A program made the position numbers and the translations under genes. Shown here piece after piece: positions 1 through 8,594 of a stretch of DNA of 64,000 bases. The notes under the pieces were generated by a model that saw only the letters and a program-made list of their open reading frames with translations, was not told the origin of the DNA and ran no database searches. Each line of letters begins with the position of its first letter. Within the stretch, counting starts at the first letter, position 1. Source of the stretch: a bacterium (GTDB lineage Bacteria > SZUA-79 > Acidulodesulfobacterales > Acidulodesulfobacteraceae); contig JAJZJW010000010.1 of NCBI GenBank assembly GCA_021809845.1, forward strand, positions 11,619 to 75,618. Reading direction: 5' to 3'.

Positions 1-127
1 GTTAATTTGTTAATTTGTTAATTTGTTAATTTGTTAATTTGTTAATTTGTTAATTTGTTAATTTGTTAATTTGTTAATTTGTTAATTTGTTAATTTGTTA
101 ATTTGTTAATTTGTTAATTTGTTAATT
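1..127. repeat. 8-bp tandem repeat, about 15.9 copies
   Basis: The unit gttaattt is repeated 15 times without error from position 1 to 120, followed by a partial unit. The array begins at the first base of the window, so its true length is unknown and it may mark a contig edge. It lies downstream of the nadE stop codon. The remaining bases to 243 are AT-rich without a visible gene. Confidence 0.97.
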
Positions 128-243
128 AAAATATATCATATACCATATCAGTTAATATAATATATTTTTAAGTTTATTTTATCTAAATGCGGCGCTAATA
201 AAGCTTTCAATTAGATTAAATTAAGTATCTAGATTCGTTCATG

Positions 244-1143
244 TCAAACCCAGTCTCTTAAATATCTAAAATCGATGTTTATAGTCCTCTGCGATACTTT
301 CGCAATTAAGGGCAGTCTTCTTTTAAATTGTGATTTTTTTATTTTATTATAAATCTTTTCTATAATAGCTGCATCGTAGCCCATAGATATTACAACTTCC
401 GGCTTATACATTTTGTCTATTAAAAGAAACATAATTTCATCTGCTATGCTATAAGTAAATCCAAGTTCTTTTTCGTCAGACTGGTCCTGCCATAAATCTG
501 CCGAAGGCGCTTTGTTTATTAGACTTTCCGGCACGCCAAGATGTTTTGCAAATTGATATATCTGCGTTTTATAAATATCGCCTATCGGGTTTAAGGCGGA
601 CGCCATGTCCCCATATATTGTTCCGTAACCTAATAAAAGTTCCGATTTATTGCTTGTGCCTAAGACTAAAGAATTTAAAATATAAGAATAATCATATAAA
701 ATAGACATCCTTTCTCGTGCCATTTTATTTCCTATTCTCAGTTTTAAATCATAATTATTTTCTTTAAATTTGTTTTCAAAATTCAAATTAGAATTATCAT
801 AATATGACTTATTATAAACCGACTTATTAAAATAACTGTCTATCTGGTCGGTAATATCGATAGTGTAATGATTTATATTTAAATCATTCACTACAAGCAT
901 AGCATCTTCAAGGCTTTTTGGTGAACTTGCTTTATAGGGCATTAAAATAGCGGTAACATTATCATTACCTAACGCCGAAACTGCAAGATAGCAAGAAACC
1001 GCAGAATCTATACCGCCGGACAACCCCAGAACGGTTTTATTTGCACCTGTCCTGCCTACCTCTTCTTTTATAAAATTTACAAGAAGTTTATGAATATTCT
1101 TAAAATTAATCGAATCTATTTCCGGCAAATGCTGATTAATCAT
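244..1143 (-). CDS. nadE: NAD+ synthetase, ATP-pyrophosphatase subunit
   Basis: This enzyme adenylates and amidates nicotinic acid adenine dinucleotide to NAD+, the last step of NAD synthesis, in the cytoplasm. The PP-loop SGGIDS is at residues 42-47, and downstream motifs typical of NadE (LGTSNKSELLLGYGT, GDMASALNPIGD) are present. At 299 residues it corresponds only to the synthetase domain. The amidase domain that usually precedes it in glutamine-dependent NadE is encoded separately by the gene just upstream (1167-2219), 23 bp away and in the same N-to-C order. The pair therefore looks like a split glutamine-dependent NadE. The start chosen is the ATG at 1143. The gene is the last of a probable operon with the amidase gene and yraN. 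Confidence 0.92.
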   Translation of the reverse strand: MINQHLPEIDSINFKNIHKLLVNFIKEEVGRTGANKTVLGLSGGIDSAVSCYLAVSALGNDNVTAILMPYKASSPKSLEDAMLVVNDLNINHYTIDITDQIDSYFNKSVYNKSYYDNSNLNFENKFKENNYDLKLRIGNKMARERMSILYDYSYILNSLVLGTSNKSELLLGYGTIYGDMASALNPIGDIYKTQIYQFAKHLGVPESLINKAPSADLWQDQSDEKELGFTYSIADEIMFLLIDKMYKPEVVISMGYDAAIIEKIYNKIKKSQFKRRLPLIAKVSQRTINIDFRYLRDWV

Positions 1144-1166
1144 TGCTATTTATTTATCACCATTAT

Positions 1167-2219
1167 TTATGATTTGTAATGACCTATTATGCTGTTAAGT
1201 TCTTTTATAGTAATATCTAGGTTTTCGTCTCTCAATATAGGAGTTTTAAATCTTTCATTTTTTAAAAAATCAAGATTGAGTTCAATATTCAGCAGTCCTT
1301 CATCGAGATAGTCAAGACGGTAATCTTTTTCGCCATTAGGGGAAAACACGCATGAACCTCCTGAAAAACCTATTCCGTCTTCAAAACCAACCCTGTTTAT
1401 ATATACAACATAACTTTTATAATAAAAGGCTATAACCGAAAGCAGCTCTTCCCACATCTTAACAGAACTGAATTTATCATTTCCTTCTTCAATTCCTCTG
1501 GCAGGAGAAGCAGAATTAATTACAATCAGCTTAGCGCCTTTATTAACTGCAATATATGAAGAAGACAGATGCCATGCATCCTCGCATGTTAATATAGCCG
1601 CCTTTGTTCCTAAAATATCAAATACTCCAAATTCTTCGCCCTTTTTGAAATAACGCATTTCTTCAAACATACCGTAAGTGGGCAAATACACTTTTCTATG
1701 GACATGCAGTATATTACCTCCCGATAAGCAACAGGTGCTGTTATAAAAGTTAAAATCTTCATCAGATTCAACAAATCCCGCAATTATGGCGATCTCTCTG
1801 CTTTTGTCTAAAAGAACGTCTAAAATATAGTCATTAGATTTTTTTAAATCTAATCCGCAGCTATTATTTTTTATTTCATAATTCTTATTATTTATTTCAT
1901 TATTTTTGTTGTTTATTTTTTTATTATTTTGTTCTTTTATTTCATTATTCTTATTAGTTATTGTATTTCCGTAATTGCTATTTTCGCCATTATCTTTATC
2001 TGCAGCAATATTTTTATTTATAATCTCATTGAAGCCTATGGCGGAATCATAAACTGCATCTTTTAAAAAATAGCCCGTCAGGGATAGTTCCGGAAATATT
2101 ACAAGCTCACTGCCTGCTTGTTTTGCCCTGTCTATATATTCCAGATGCTGCCCCAGATTATAATCCAATAATCCCGGTGTAGGAGCAATTTGCGCTAAAG
2201 ATAATTTAATCAAATCCAT
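1167..2219 (-). CDS. Carbon-nitrogen hydrolase, probable glutaminase subunit of NAD synthetase
   Basis: A nitrilase-superfamily amidohydrolase of 350 residues. The catalytic Glu-Lys-Cys triad is visible: E44 in FPELSLTGY, K in HRKVYLPTYG, and C in AAILTCEDAWH. These motif contexts match the N-terminal glutaminase domain of glutamine-dependent NAD synthetase, and the synthetase domain is the next gene. The likely role is to release ammonia from glutamine and pass it to that subunit. Residues about 71-121 are an Asn/Lys-rich low-complexity insertion encoded by simple aat/aaa repeats, between the Glu and Lys motifs. The start overlaps the 3' end of yraN by 14 bp, suggesting translational coupling. 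The sequence gives no direct proof that the two proteins form a complex. Confidence 0.85.
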   Translation of the reverse strand: MDLIKLSLAQIAPTPGLLDYNLGQHLEYIDRAKQAGSELVIFPELSLTGYFLKDAVYDSAIGFNEIINKNIAADKDNGENSNYGNTITNKNNEIKEQNNKKINNKNNEINNKNYEIKNNSCGLDLKKSNDYILDVLLDKSREIAIIAGFVESDEDFNFYNSTCCLSGGNILHVHRKVYLPTYGMFEEMRYFKKGEEFGVFDILGTKAAILTCEDAWHLSSSYIAVNKGAKLIVINSASPARGIEEGNDKFSSVKMWEELLSVIAFYYKSYVVYINRVGFEDGIGFSGGSCVFSPNGEKDYRLDYLDEGLLNIELNLDFLKNERFKTPILRDENLDITIKELNSIIGHYKS

Positions 2220-2577
2220 TTTCGAAGAATATAAGTTTAATTGAGCTGTTAAATAAAAATTCTATTGATATTATCGCATAGTTTATTGATTTCGGTATTT
2301 TTGGATACTCCAGCAAAAATAGCTCCGACACTTTTGCTATCTTATCCATCTTTTTACCATTAATGGCTTCTAACGGTGTACCAAAATTATTCTGAAATCT
2401 TGATTTAACCTCTATAAAATAAATATTATTTTGATTCCTATCTGCTACTATATCAATTTCTCCGCATTTCTTTCTAAAATTAACCGCTATAATTTTATAT
2501 CCCAATTTCTCTAAAAATTCTTTGGCTAATTTTTCTCCGGTTTCTCCTTTTTTCCTGTTTAATGCTTTTGCATTCAT
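2206..2577 (-). CDS. yraN: YraN/UPF0102 endonuclease-fold protein
   Basis: A 123-residue member of the UPF0102 (YraN) family with the restriction-endonuclease-like core. The N-terminal helix KGETGEKLAKEFLEKLGY precedes the conserved strand pattern CGEIDIVA and FIEVKSR, with the acidic and lysine residues of a PD-(D/E)xK-type site. Length is normal for the family, whose biological role is poorly defined. It is commonly found next to rnhB, as here (rnhB is the next gene upstream, with a 376-bp repeat-rich gap). It is the first gene of the probable yraN-amidase-nadE operon. Start ATG at 2577. Confidence 0.88.
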   Translation of the reverse strand: MNAKALNRKKGETGEKLAKEFLEKLGYKIIAVNFRKKCGEIDIVADRNQNNIYFIEVKSRFQNNFGTPLEAINGKKMDKIAKVSELFLLEYPKIPKSINYAIISIEFLFNSSIKLIFFENGFD

Positions 2578-2610
2578 TTCAGTTCATAAATATTATTTCG
2601 TTAATTAATT

Positions 2611-2701
2611 AACTATTAACTATTAACTATTAACTATTAACTATTAACTATTAACTATTAACTATTAACTATTAACTATTAACTATTAACTATTAACTAT
2701 T
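2611..2701. repeat. 7-bp tandem repeat, 13 copies
   Basis: The heptamer aactatt is repeated 13 times without interruption. The array ends 34 bp upstream of the yraN start codon, where the promoter or leader of the yraN-amidase-nadE operon is expected. Copy-number change by slippage would shift promoter spacing by 7 bp per unit; this effect is inference. Confidence 0.95.
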
Positions 2702-2730
2702 TTTATATTATAATTCATAGATAAATTAAT

Positions 2731-2846
2731 TAAAACATATTTATCGTATTTATTCTAAAAATATAAAAATGAATAACTAAAACATGGTTATCATTATTTA
2801 CTCTAAAAAATAAAAATTAAATTAATAGTCAAAACATATTTATCGT
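2731..2846. repeat. Degenerate roughly 50-bp direct repeat, three copies
   Basis: The motif aaaacat-atttatcgta and its A-rich tail recur near 2731, 2779 and 2830 with scattered mismatches. With the heptamer array it fills most of the gap between yraN and rnhB (2578-2953). No gene is seen here. Confidence 0.6.
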
Positions 2847-2953
2847 AACATTTTCTGCGGTTGATGGTACACGGTTATATATTAAAAGCAAACGAATAAA
2901 AGGAGTATTTATAAGGAATATATGGATATATAAATATATAGATTACTGATACA

Positions 2954-3580
2954 TTACATTTCAAAATTAAATGTTTTTCTATGTATATCAGTTAACCCCA
3001 ATTTTAAAATATTTTCTTTGTGTTCCTTTGTCGCATATCCTTTATGATTTTTAAAACCGTACCCATGATATTTTTTATCGTAATATTCTCTCATAATCCT
3101 ATCTCTTGTGACCTTTGCCACAATAGATGCGCAAGATACTAATTTTACCTTAACATCCGCTTTTATAACCGACAGCACTTTAATCGAACCGCAGCGGAGC
3201 GGAGCGGACTGAGCGGACTGAGCGGAATGAGCGGAATGCATTGTATTTAACATACTCAATCTTTTAGGAATATATGGACCGTCTATAATGATTATGTCCG
3301 GTTTTACGGTTAGATTGTTGAATGCCCGTTCCATAGAAAGCAATGCGGCGTTTAATATATTAATTTCATCAATTTCAACATTGGATGCAGTGCCAATTGA
3401 TACGGAAATTGCATTTTTCATTAAATAATCAAAATAATATTCTCTTTTGTCGGGGGTTAGTAACTTGGAATCTTTAATATCGGGGAGAATTAATTTTTTA
3501 TCGATAATTATTGCGGCTGATATCACCGGACCGGCTAAACATCCTCTGCCGACTTCATCAATACCGCAAATTAATTTCAT
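2954..3580 (-). CDS. rnhB: Ribonuclease HII
   Basis: Degrades the RNA strand of RNA-DNA hybrids and excises ribonucleotides from DNA. The family signature is intact: GIDEVGRGCLAGPV at the N terminus (first D-E of the active site), IDGPYIP with the third acidic residue, and ASIVAKVTRDR. It is 208 residues, normal length, but residues about 114-127 are a His/Ser/Ala/Gln segment encoded by a local G+C-rich 9-bp tandem repeat. The C terminus continues normally (YHGYGFKNHKGYATKEH). Start ATG at 3580, only 12 bp downstream of the gltX stop, so it is probably co-transcribed with gltX. Confidence 0.95.
   Translation of the reverse strand: MKLICGIDEVGRGCLAGPVISAAIIIDKKLILPDIKDSKLLTPDKREYYFDYLMKNAISVSIGTASNVEIDEINILNAALLSMERAFNNLTVKPDIIIIDGPYIPKRLSMLNTMHSAHSAQSAQSAPLRCGSIKVLSVIKADVKVKLVSCASIVAKVTRDRIMREYYDKKYHGYGFKNHKGYATKEHKENILKLGLTDIHRKTFNFEM
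3202..3237. repeat. In-frame 9-bp tandem repeat inside rnhB
   Basis: Four 9-bp units (gagcggact twice, then gagcggaat twice), preceded by two shorter related units from 3191. On the coding strand they add repeated Ser-Ala-Gln/His triplets to RNase HII. The tract is G+C-rich in an otherwise AT-rich gene, and the 9-bp period keeps the frame. Confidence 0.95.
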
Positions 3581-3592
3581 AATACTTTTTTG

Positions 3593-5140
3593 TTACTTAT
3601 TTATCATTACTTCGTTATTCTTCACAAACTCTATAAAATCATTTATCCTTTTCAGCGTTCTTGCTTCGCCCAGCGCAAAAATAACTTCATAAATGCCGGG
3701 GCTTATTTTTTCTCCGGTAAGGGCTATTCTTACTAACATAGCTTTATGTTTTAATGACCATTTATTTGCAGAAAAAAAATTATCTAAAGATTCTTTTATA
3801 AAATTAACGCATGCAGAACCGTTTAAGTTTAGTCTGTCTAAATGCAAATTTTTGACAAAACCCGTTAATTGATTTAGAAAATATATAACTTCATCTACAT
3901 TAGCCTTTTTCTGTCCAGAATTTTTATATTCGTTATCATCAGACTCATTCAGTTTAAATTTGTCTATTTCACTGAGCAGGTTCATATCGTAAATAATGCT
4001 GCCTTCATTTAAATAAAAACCCATTTTTTCTTTTATTTCAACTAACGTTTTTACCCTTGGCTTTAAAGCATCTATTAGAACCGAAACATTTTCACTGTAT
4101 TGGATTGTTTTGACGTTTTCGGCATTATTGCTTTCATTATTATTTATTGCACTTATATCATTTATTAGACCAACCAATTCCTCTGCCGTTTTTTGTTTCA
4201 TATAATGAGCATTAAGCCATAATAATTTTTCTTTATTAAACACGCCTGCGGATTTGCTTATATGTTTTAAATCAAAATATTGTATCATCTCGTCGAGCGA
4301 CAAGATTTCATCGTTACCGTGGGACCAGCCTAACCTTACGAGATAATTTATAAGAGCTTCAGGTAAAAAACCGTCATTTTTATATTGCATAACAGCTGTT
4401 GCGCCATGTCTTTTAGACAGTCTTTTACCGTCGTTTCCGAGAATCATTGAAACATGGGCAAATGCAGGCGGTTCAAATCCAAGAGCTTCATAAAGCAATA
4501 CCTGCTTAGGCGTGTTGCTTAAATGGTCGTCTCCTCTTATAATATGTGTAATGCCCATAAGAGCGTCGTCTATTACAACTGCGAAATTATATGTAGGAAT
4601 CCCGTCCGTCCGCATAATTACAAAATCGTCAATTTCGCTGTGATTTACCGAAACAGACTGGTCTCTTATCAAATCTTTAAATTTGGTTAAACGACCGTCA
4701 CCTCTGTGTGTTTTAAATCTGACTACGTGCGGCAAATTTACATTCTGTTCATCACCTAATAAATTGCGGCACTTTCCGGAATACATGGGTTTTTTGCCTT
4801 CGGCTATAAGTTTGCTTTTGTCTTCTTCAAGGGATTCGGCAGTACAATAGCAGTTATAGGCTTTACCTTCATCTAAAAGTTTTTGGCAGTATTCTTTATA
4901 TATATTTAATCTCTGAGATTGGTACGAAACAGGCTCGTCGGAGACTAATCCGAGCCATTGCATGCTTTTAATAATGTCTTCTTCGTATGCTTTTAAAGAC
5001 CTTTCGGAGTCGGTATCTTCAATCCTTAAAATAAATTTGCCGCCGAAATGTTTAGCGTATATATAATTAAACAGTGCAGTTCTAGCTCCGCCGATATGCA
5101 GATACCCTGTCGGACTCGGTGCAAATCTTGTTTTTACCAT
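3593..5140 (-). CDS. gltX: Glutamyl-tRNA synthetase
   Basis: Class I aminoacyl-tRNA synthetase charging tRNA-Glu. The HIGH-type motif is in SPTGYLHIGGARTALFNY at the N terminus, and the KMSKS-type motif is KRLSKRHGA. The 515 residues slightly exceed the usual 460-490. The excess lies in two Asn/Ser-rich stretches (around residues 335-350 and 405-420) in the C-terminal anticodon-binding half. A single gltX is seen here; whether it is discriminating for Glu or Gln cannot be decided from sequence alone. It is upstream of rnhB. Start ATG at 5140. Confidence 0.95.
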   Translation of the reverse strand: MVKTRFAPSPTGYLHIGGARTALFNYIYAKHFGGKFILRIEDTDSERSLKAYEEDIIKSMQWLGLVSDEPVSYQSQRLNIYKEYCQKLLDEGKAYNCYCTAESLEEDKSKLIAEGKKPMYSGKCRNLLGDEQNVNLPHVVRFKTHRGDGRLTKFKDLIRDQSVSVNHSEIDDFVIMRTDGIPTYNFAVVIDDALMGITHIIRGDDHLSNTPKQVLLYEALGFEPPAFAHVSMILGNDGKRLSKRHGATAVMQYKNDGFLPEALINYLVRLGWSHGNDEILSLDEMIQYFDLKHISKSAGVFNKEKLLWLNAHYMKQKTAEELVGLINDISAINNNESNNAENVKTIQYSENVSVLIDALKPRVKTLVEIKEKMGFYLNEGSIIYDMNLLSEIDKFKLNESDDNEYKNSGQKKANVDEVIYFLNQLTGFVKNLHLDRLNLNGSACVNFIKESLDNFFSANKWSLKHKAMLVRIALTGEKISPGIYEVIFALGEARTLKRINDFIEFVKNNEVMINK

Positions 5141-5454
5141 ATTATTACCATATCATATTTATTATATAGAGCCATCTATTATACCAATTATATCAACTAG
5201 ATATATTATATATGTATATATAGTATGACATATGTCTATGCGTATAAATTTCGTATAAATTATTATTTTGTCGTGTTATTCTTTACCGTTACCGAGCGCA
5301 ATTTTATTTATTTTAACTCAAGACAAATCGACACATATTATATATATTATACATATTACATGTTTCTTGCAAGTTTTACACATTGCACATTTCGCATTAC
5401 ATATTGCATATTACGTACATATTACACATTACGTATTTACATATTACACATTAA
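5141..5454. other. AT-rich low-complexity intergenic region
   Basis: Contains many loose repeats built from acatatt and cacattac words (about 5340-5455) and runs of TA steps near 5200. Short open frames here are compositionally skewed (Tyr/Thr/Ile-rich) and resemble no protein, so I regard them as chance. The gltX promoter should lie at its left edge. Confidence 0.5.
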
Positions 5455-6273
5455 TTAATATACCACAATAGAAGAGTATCCTACAACACTTGAATAGTCC
5501 CCCGAAGCATCTCCGGAGTTTGTATAATTAATTAATTTTGCACTGTTTTTCCCGGCCATTTTTGCAATCAGCAACATAATTGAAACAGGAATAAATCCGC
5601 ACATAGAAATGTTATTATCTATAACCTTGTTGTATAGACCTTCGGAATCAAGCCGAAGAATCTCGCTTATGGCAATAGAATCTTTGGCTTTAGCCTCTTC
5701 GGCGCTTTCGTAATGGGTCATATCGGAGCTTGCTACCACCAGAACGTCATCAAGCAAGTCCAATTTCATAATGGCATTATAAATAGCTTTAGCAGCTTTC
5801 ACAACGTCGTTATACCTGACATACGATATTACAAGCGGGACTATTGAAAAATCTGTTTTGAAATAATGGAGCAACGGAATCTGCACTTCAAGCGAATGTT
5901 CCTTTAGCTGAGCTTTCTCATCGGATTGGAAAGGGCTGTCCGTCTGATTAATAATTTCATCTGCAAGAGCGGAATTAATCGGAACATTAAACGAATCAAA
6001 ATTATAACTTCCTTTGTTCATTACAGAAAAACCAACGCCTAAACCGGTATGATTAGGACCTATGATTATTATATTTTTTTTTATGTTGATGGAAGAATAT
6101 CCCATCAAAGCCGTCTTTCCTGAATAAACATATCCAGCATGCGGAGAAACTATCCCAAAAGCGTTTATTTTATTCTCCGGAATGCTCACATTAAAAGACT
6201 CTATTAGCGCATTCACATGATTTATATCTGCAGGATAGAAAGCACCTGCAACTGCAGGATTGCGGACTGTCAA
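5455..6273 (-). CDS. MEMO1-family protein (AmmeMemoRadiSam system protein B)
   Basis: A 272-residue protein of the MEMO1 family, related in fold to extradiol dioxygenases. Recognisable conserved blocks are NPAVAGAFYPAD at the N terminus, VSPHAGYVYSGKTA, GPNHTG, EHSLEVQIPLL and ASSDMTHYES. The His and Asp residues in these blocks are the ones conserved in the family. In bacteria MEMO1 genes often sit next to AMMECR1 and a radical SAM gene; neither is visible here, so this copy stands alone. The exact function is unknown. Start ATG at 6273; the upstream gap has a repeated 38-bp motif. Confidence 0.85.
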   Translation of the reverse strand: MTVRNPAVAGAFYPADINHVNALIESFNVSIPENKINAFGIVSPHAGYVYSGKTALMGYSSINIKKNIIIIGPNHTGLGVGFSVMNKGSYNFDSFNVPINSALADEIINQTDSPFQSDEKAQLKEHSLEVQIPLLHYFKTDFSIVPLVISYVRYNDVVKAAKAIYNAIMKLDLLDDVLVVASSDMTHYESAEEAKAKDSIAISEILRLDSEGLYNKVIDNNISMCGFIPVSIMLLIAKMAGKNSAKLINYTNSGDASGDYSSVVGYSSIVVY

Positions 6274-6291
6274 TTAAATCACCTTCTCAAT

Positions 6292-6438
6292 TTTATTATT
6301 TATCAGTTAATAACAAGCTGCCAATATTAAATAATGCTAATATTGAACAGTTATTTTATTTGTTATCTGATTATTTATTATTAATTTGTCATTTTTCTGA
6401 TTTATTATTTATCAGCTAATAACAAGCTGCCAATATTA
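6292..6438. repeat. 38-bp direct repeat, two copies
   Basis: Copies at 6292-6329 and 6401-6438 differ at one base (cagttaat versus cagctaat) and contain aacaagctgccaatatta. They lie upstream of the MEMO1 gene and downstream of pycB. The rest of the gap (6439-6578) is AT-rich without a gene. Confidence 0.9.
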
Positions 6439-6578
6439 TAATAACAGGCTGTATATACCGTATATGATATATTATACTCTATAATAATATATTATTAAAC
6501 ATAATTGCTATGCTTAGTAATTATGCATCATAATATAATTATATGCATACGCATGCATAGTAAAAATAGTAAAACAAA

Positions 6579-8483
6579 CTACTCAACATATATAAGTGTT
6601 TCGTCCGGGTTTGCCATATCGCCTTCTTTAACATATATTTCCTTAATAACACCGTCTATGGGCGTATGAATTTCGTTTTCCATTTTCATAGCTTCAACTA
6701 TGAGCACAGTATCGCCGGCACTCACAGAATCGCCTTTTTTTACCAATAATTTTGTGATTCTTCCAGGCATTGGAGCATAGACGTCCCCCTCTCTTTTAGG
6801 TGAAGGACGTTTTGATCTCGCGACATTCTCGCCGACTATTTCGCCTCCGTAACTTGGAACTATCTCCGTGAGCGACTCGATAGTTACTTCTTCCATCGTC
6901 CCGTCTACATTCAAAAAGAAAGGTCTTTTCTGGTCAGATTTATGACCTACGCCTGCAACTTTTATTTTATAATTTTCGCCGTGCACAGTAACAATAAACT
7001 CACTCGGTACAAGGTCGCCGTCTCTAAATTTTTCCGCTTCCACAAATTCATCTGAAAGCACTAATCCGCCGGACATATCAGAGGCATATTCCATACCGTC
7101 TGTTTGATTTGTATAATCCGGCAATTTTCCGTCTTTTCTGTCTTGAAAAAATTCAATGGAAATCTGCGGAAATAATATATAGCTCATAATGTCTTCATCG
7201 CCGGTTATAAATTCTTTAATTTTTTCTATATTTTGTCCCAATTCCGGTTCTAAAAGGTCGGCAGGTCTTATCGTTATAAATTCTTCATTGCCGAGAGCCC
7301 TTTTTCTTACATCTTCATTTATTGGAGCCGGTGCTTTGCCGTAAAGACCCTTTAGATAATTTTTCGTCTCGCTTGTTATAACTTTATATTTTTCTCCGGT
7401 TATTACATTAAGAGCTGCTTGAGTTCCGATAATCTGAGAAGTCGGCGTTACTAAAGGAGGATAGCCTAAATCTTCGCGTACCTGAGGCACTTCGTATAAA
7501 ACTTCATCCATTTTATCTAGCGCGTTTTGTTCTTTAAGCTGATTTGCAAGATTTGACATCATCCCGCCCGGGACCTGAGTAACAAGCACATCGGCATTAA
7601 GACCTGTATATTCACTCTCAAAAACTTTATATTTTTTTCTCACTTTTCTGAAATAATCGGCAACTTCCTTAAGTTTTTCAAGGTCGAGGTCAACATCGTA
7701 GCCCATTTCCGATAAAGTAAATACCATGGATTCCGTTGGCGGATGCGATGTTCCGCAGCACATTGACGATATTGCGGTATCTATGATATCCGCCCCGCCC
7801 TCAACAGCTTTTAATAATGCCATTGAAGCAAAACCGCTTGTTGAATGGGAATGAACATGAATAGGCAAATTTACGACTTTTTTAATCATAGACACAAGCT
7901 CATACGCCTTTATTGGGGAAAGCAGACCCGCCATATCTTTAATAGCTATTGTATCGGCTCCCATTTCTGCAAGTTCCAATGCCATTTTAGTAAATAATTC
8001 ATTTGTATGAACAGGACTAGTTGTATAGCATATTGTCGCTTCAGCTATTTTTTTTCTTTTTTTTACGGCTTCCATTGATTTTCTAATATTTCTGAAATCA
8101 TTCAGCGAATCAAATATCCTAAATACGTCTATTCCGTTGTTAACACTTAAATCTATAAATTTTTCTACGACATCGTCGGCATAATGACGGTATCCCACTA
8201 AATTCTGCCCTCTTAAAAGCATTTGAAGACGGGAATGTTTGTAAGATTTGCGCAATTTTTTAAGCCTGTCCCATGGGTCTTCTTTTAGAAATCTCAGACA
8301 CGAATCAAAAGTTGCTCCTCCCCAAACCTCTAACGACCAAAACCCTATAGTATCAAGCACAGGGGCTATTCCCAAAATATCTGGGGTGGTCATCCTAGTA
8401 GCCAACAAAGACTGATGTGCATCCCTTAAAGCGACCTCCATAAAATCAACTTTTCTGATATAATTTTCTTTTTTTTCATTCAT
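6579..8483 (-). CDS. pycB: Pyruvate carboxylase subunit B / oxaloacetate decarboxylase alpha-type protein
   Basis: The carboxyltransferase subunit that moves CO2 from carboxybiotin to pyruvate, giving oxaloacetate. The N-terminal HMGL-like barrel begins with EVALRDAHQSLLATRMTT, followed by the conserved RGQNLVGYRHY, with metal-binding histidines in HVHSHSTSG. The C terminus is a biotinyl domain with the attachment lysine in EAMKMENEIHTP. At 634 residues it matches the stand-alone B subunit, and the biotin carboxylase gene is directly upstream (111 bp). That pairing favours two-subunit pyruvate carboxylase over a Na+-pump decarboxylase, since no beta or gamma membrane subunits are nearby. Start ATG at 8483. 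Confidence 0.92.
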   Translation of the reverse strand: MNEKKENYIRKVDFMEVALRDAHQSLLATRMTTPDILGIAPVLDTIGFWSLEVWGGATFDSCLRFLKEDPWDRLKKLRKSYKHSRLQMLLRGQNLVGYRHYADDVVEKFIDLSVNNGIDVFRIFDSLNDFRNIRKSMEAVKKRKKIAEATICYTTSPVHTNELFTKMALELAEMGADTIAIKDMAGLLSPIKAYELVSMIKKVVNLPIHVHSHSTSGFASMALLKAVEGGADIIDTAISSMCCGTSHPPTESMVFTLSEMGYDVDLDLEKLKEVADYFRKVRKKYKVFESEYTGLNADVLVTQVPGGMMSNLANQLKEQNALDKMDEVLYEVPQVREDLGYPPLVTPTSQIIGTQAALNVITGEKYKVITSETKNYLKGLYGKAPAPINEDVRKRALGNEEFITIRPADLLEPELGQNIEKIKEFITGDEDIMSYILFPQISIEFFQDRKDGKLPDYTNQTDGMEYASDMSGGLVLSDEFVEAEKFRDGDLVPSEFIVTVHGENYKIKVAGVGHKSDQKRPFFLNVDGTMEEVTIESLTEIVPSYGGEIVGENVARSKRPSPKREGDVYAPMPGRITKLLVKKGDSVSAGDTVLIVEAMKMENEIHTPIDGVIKEIYVKEGDMANPDETLIYVE

Positions 8484-8594
8484 AATATTACGCCTGTTAT
8501 TTTTCTGTTATTTTTATATATTATATATTAACCTAGTTTAGTTATTTATTTTAATTTAATTAGTTATTTTAATGATTTTAAAATCGTAAAAGTT

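Noticed and set aside
1-127. CRISPR array
   Set aside because: The unit is 8 bp without spacers; it is a microsatellite. The other tandem arrays in the window also lack spacers.
5225-5471. Two overlapping open frames of 67 and 77 residues between gltX and the MEMO1 gene
   Set aside because: Their sequence comes from loose acatatt/cacatt repeats and is rich in Tyr/Thr/Ile without family resemblance or a convincing ribosome-binding site.
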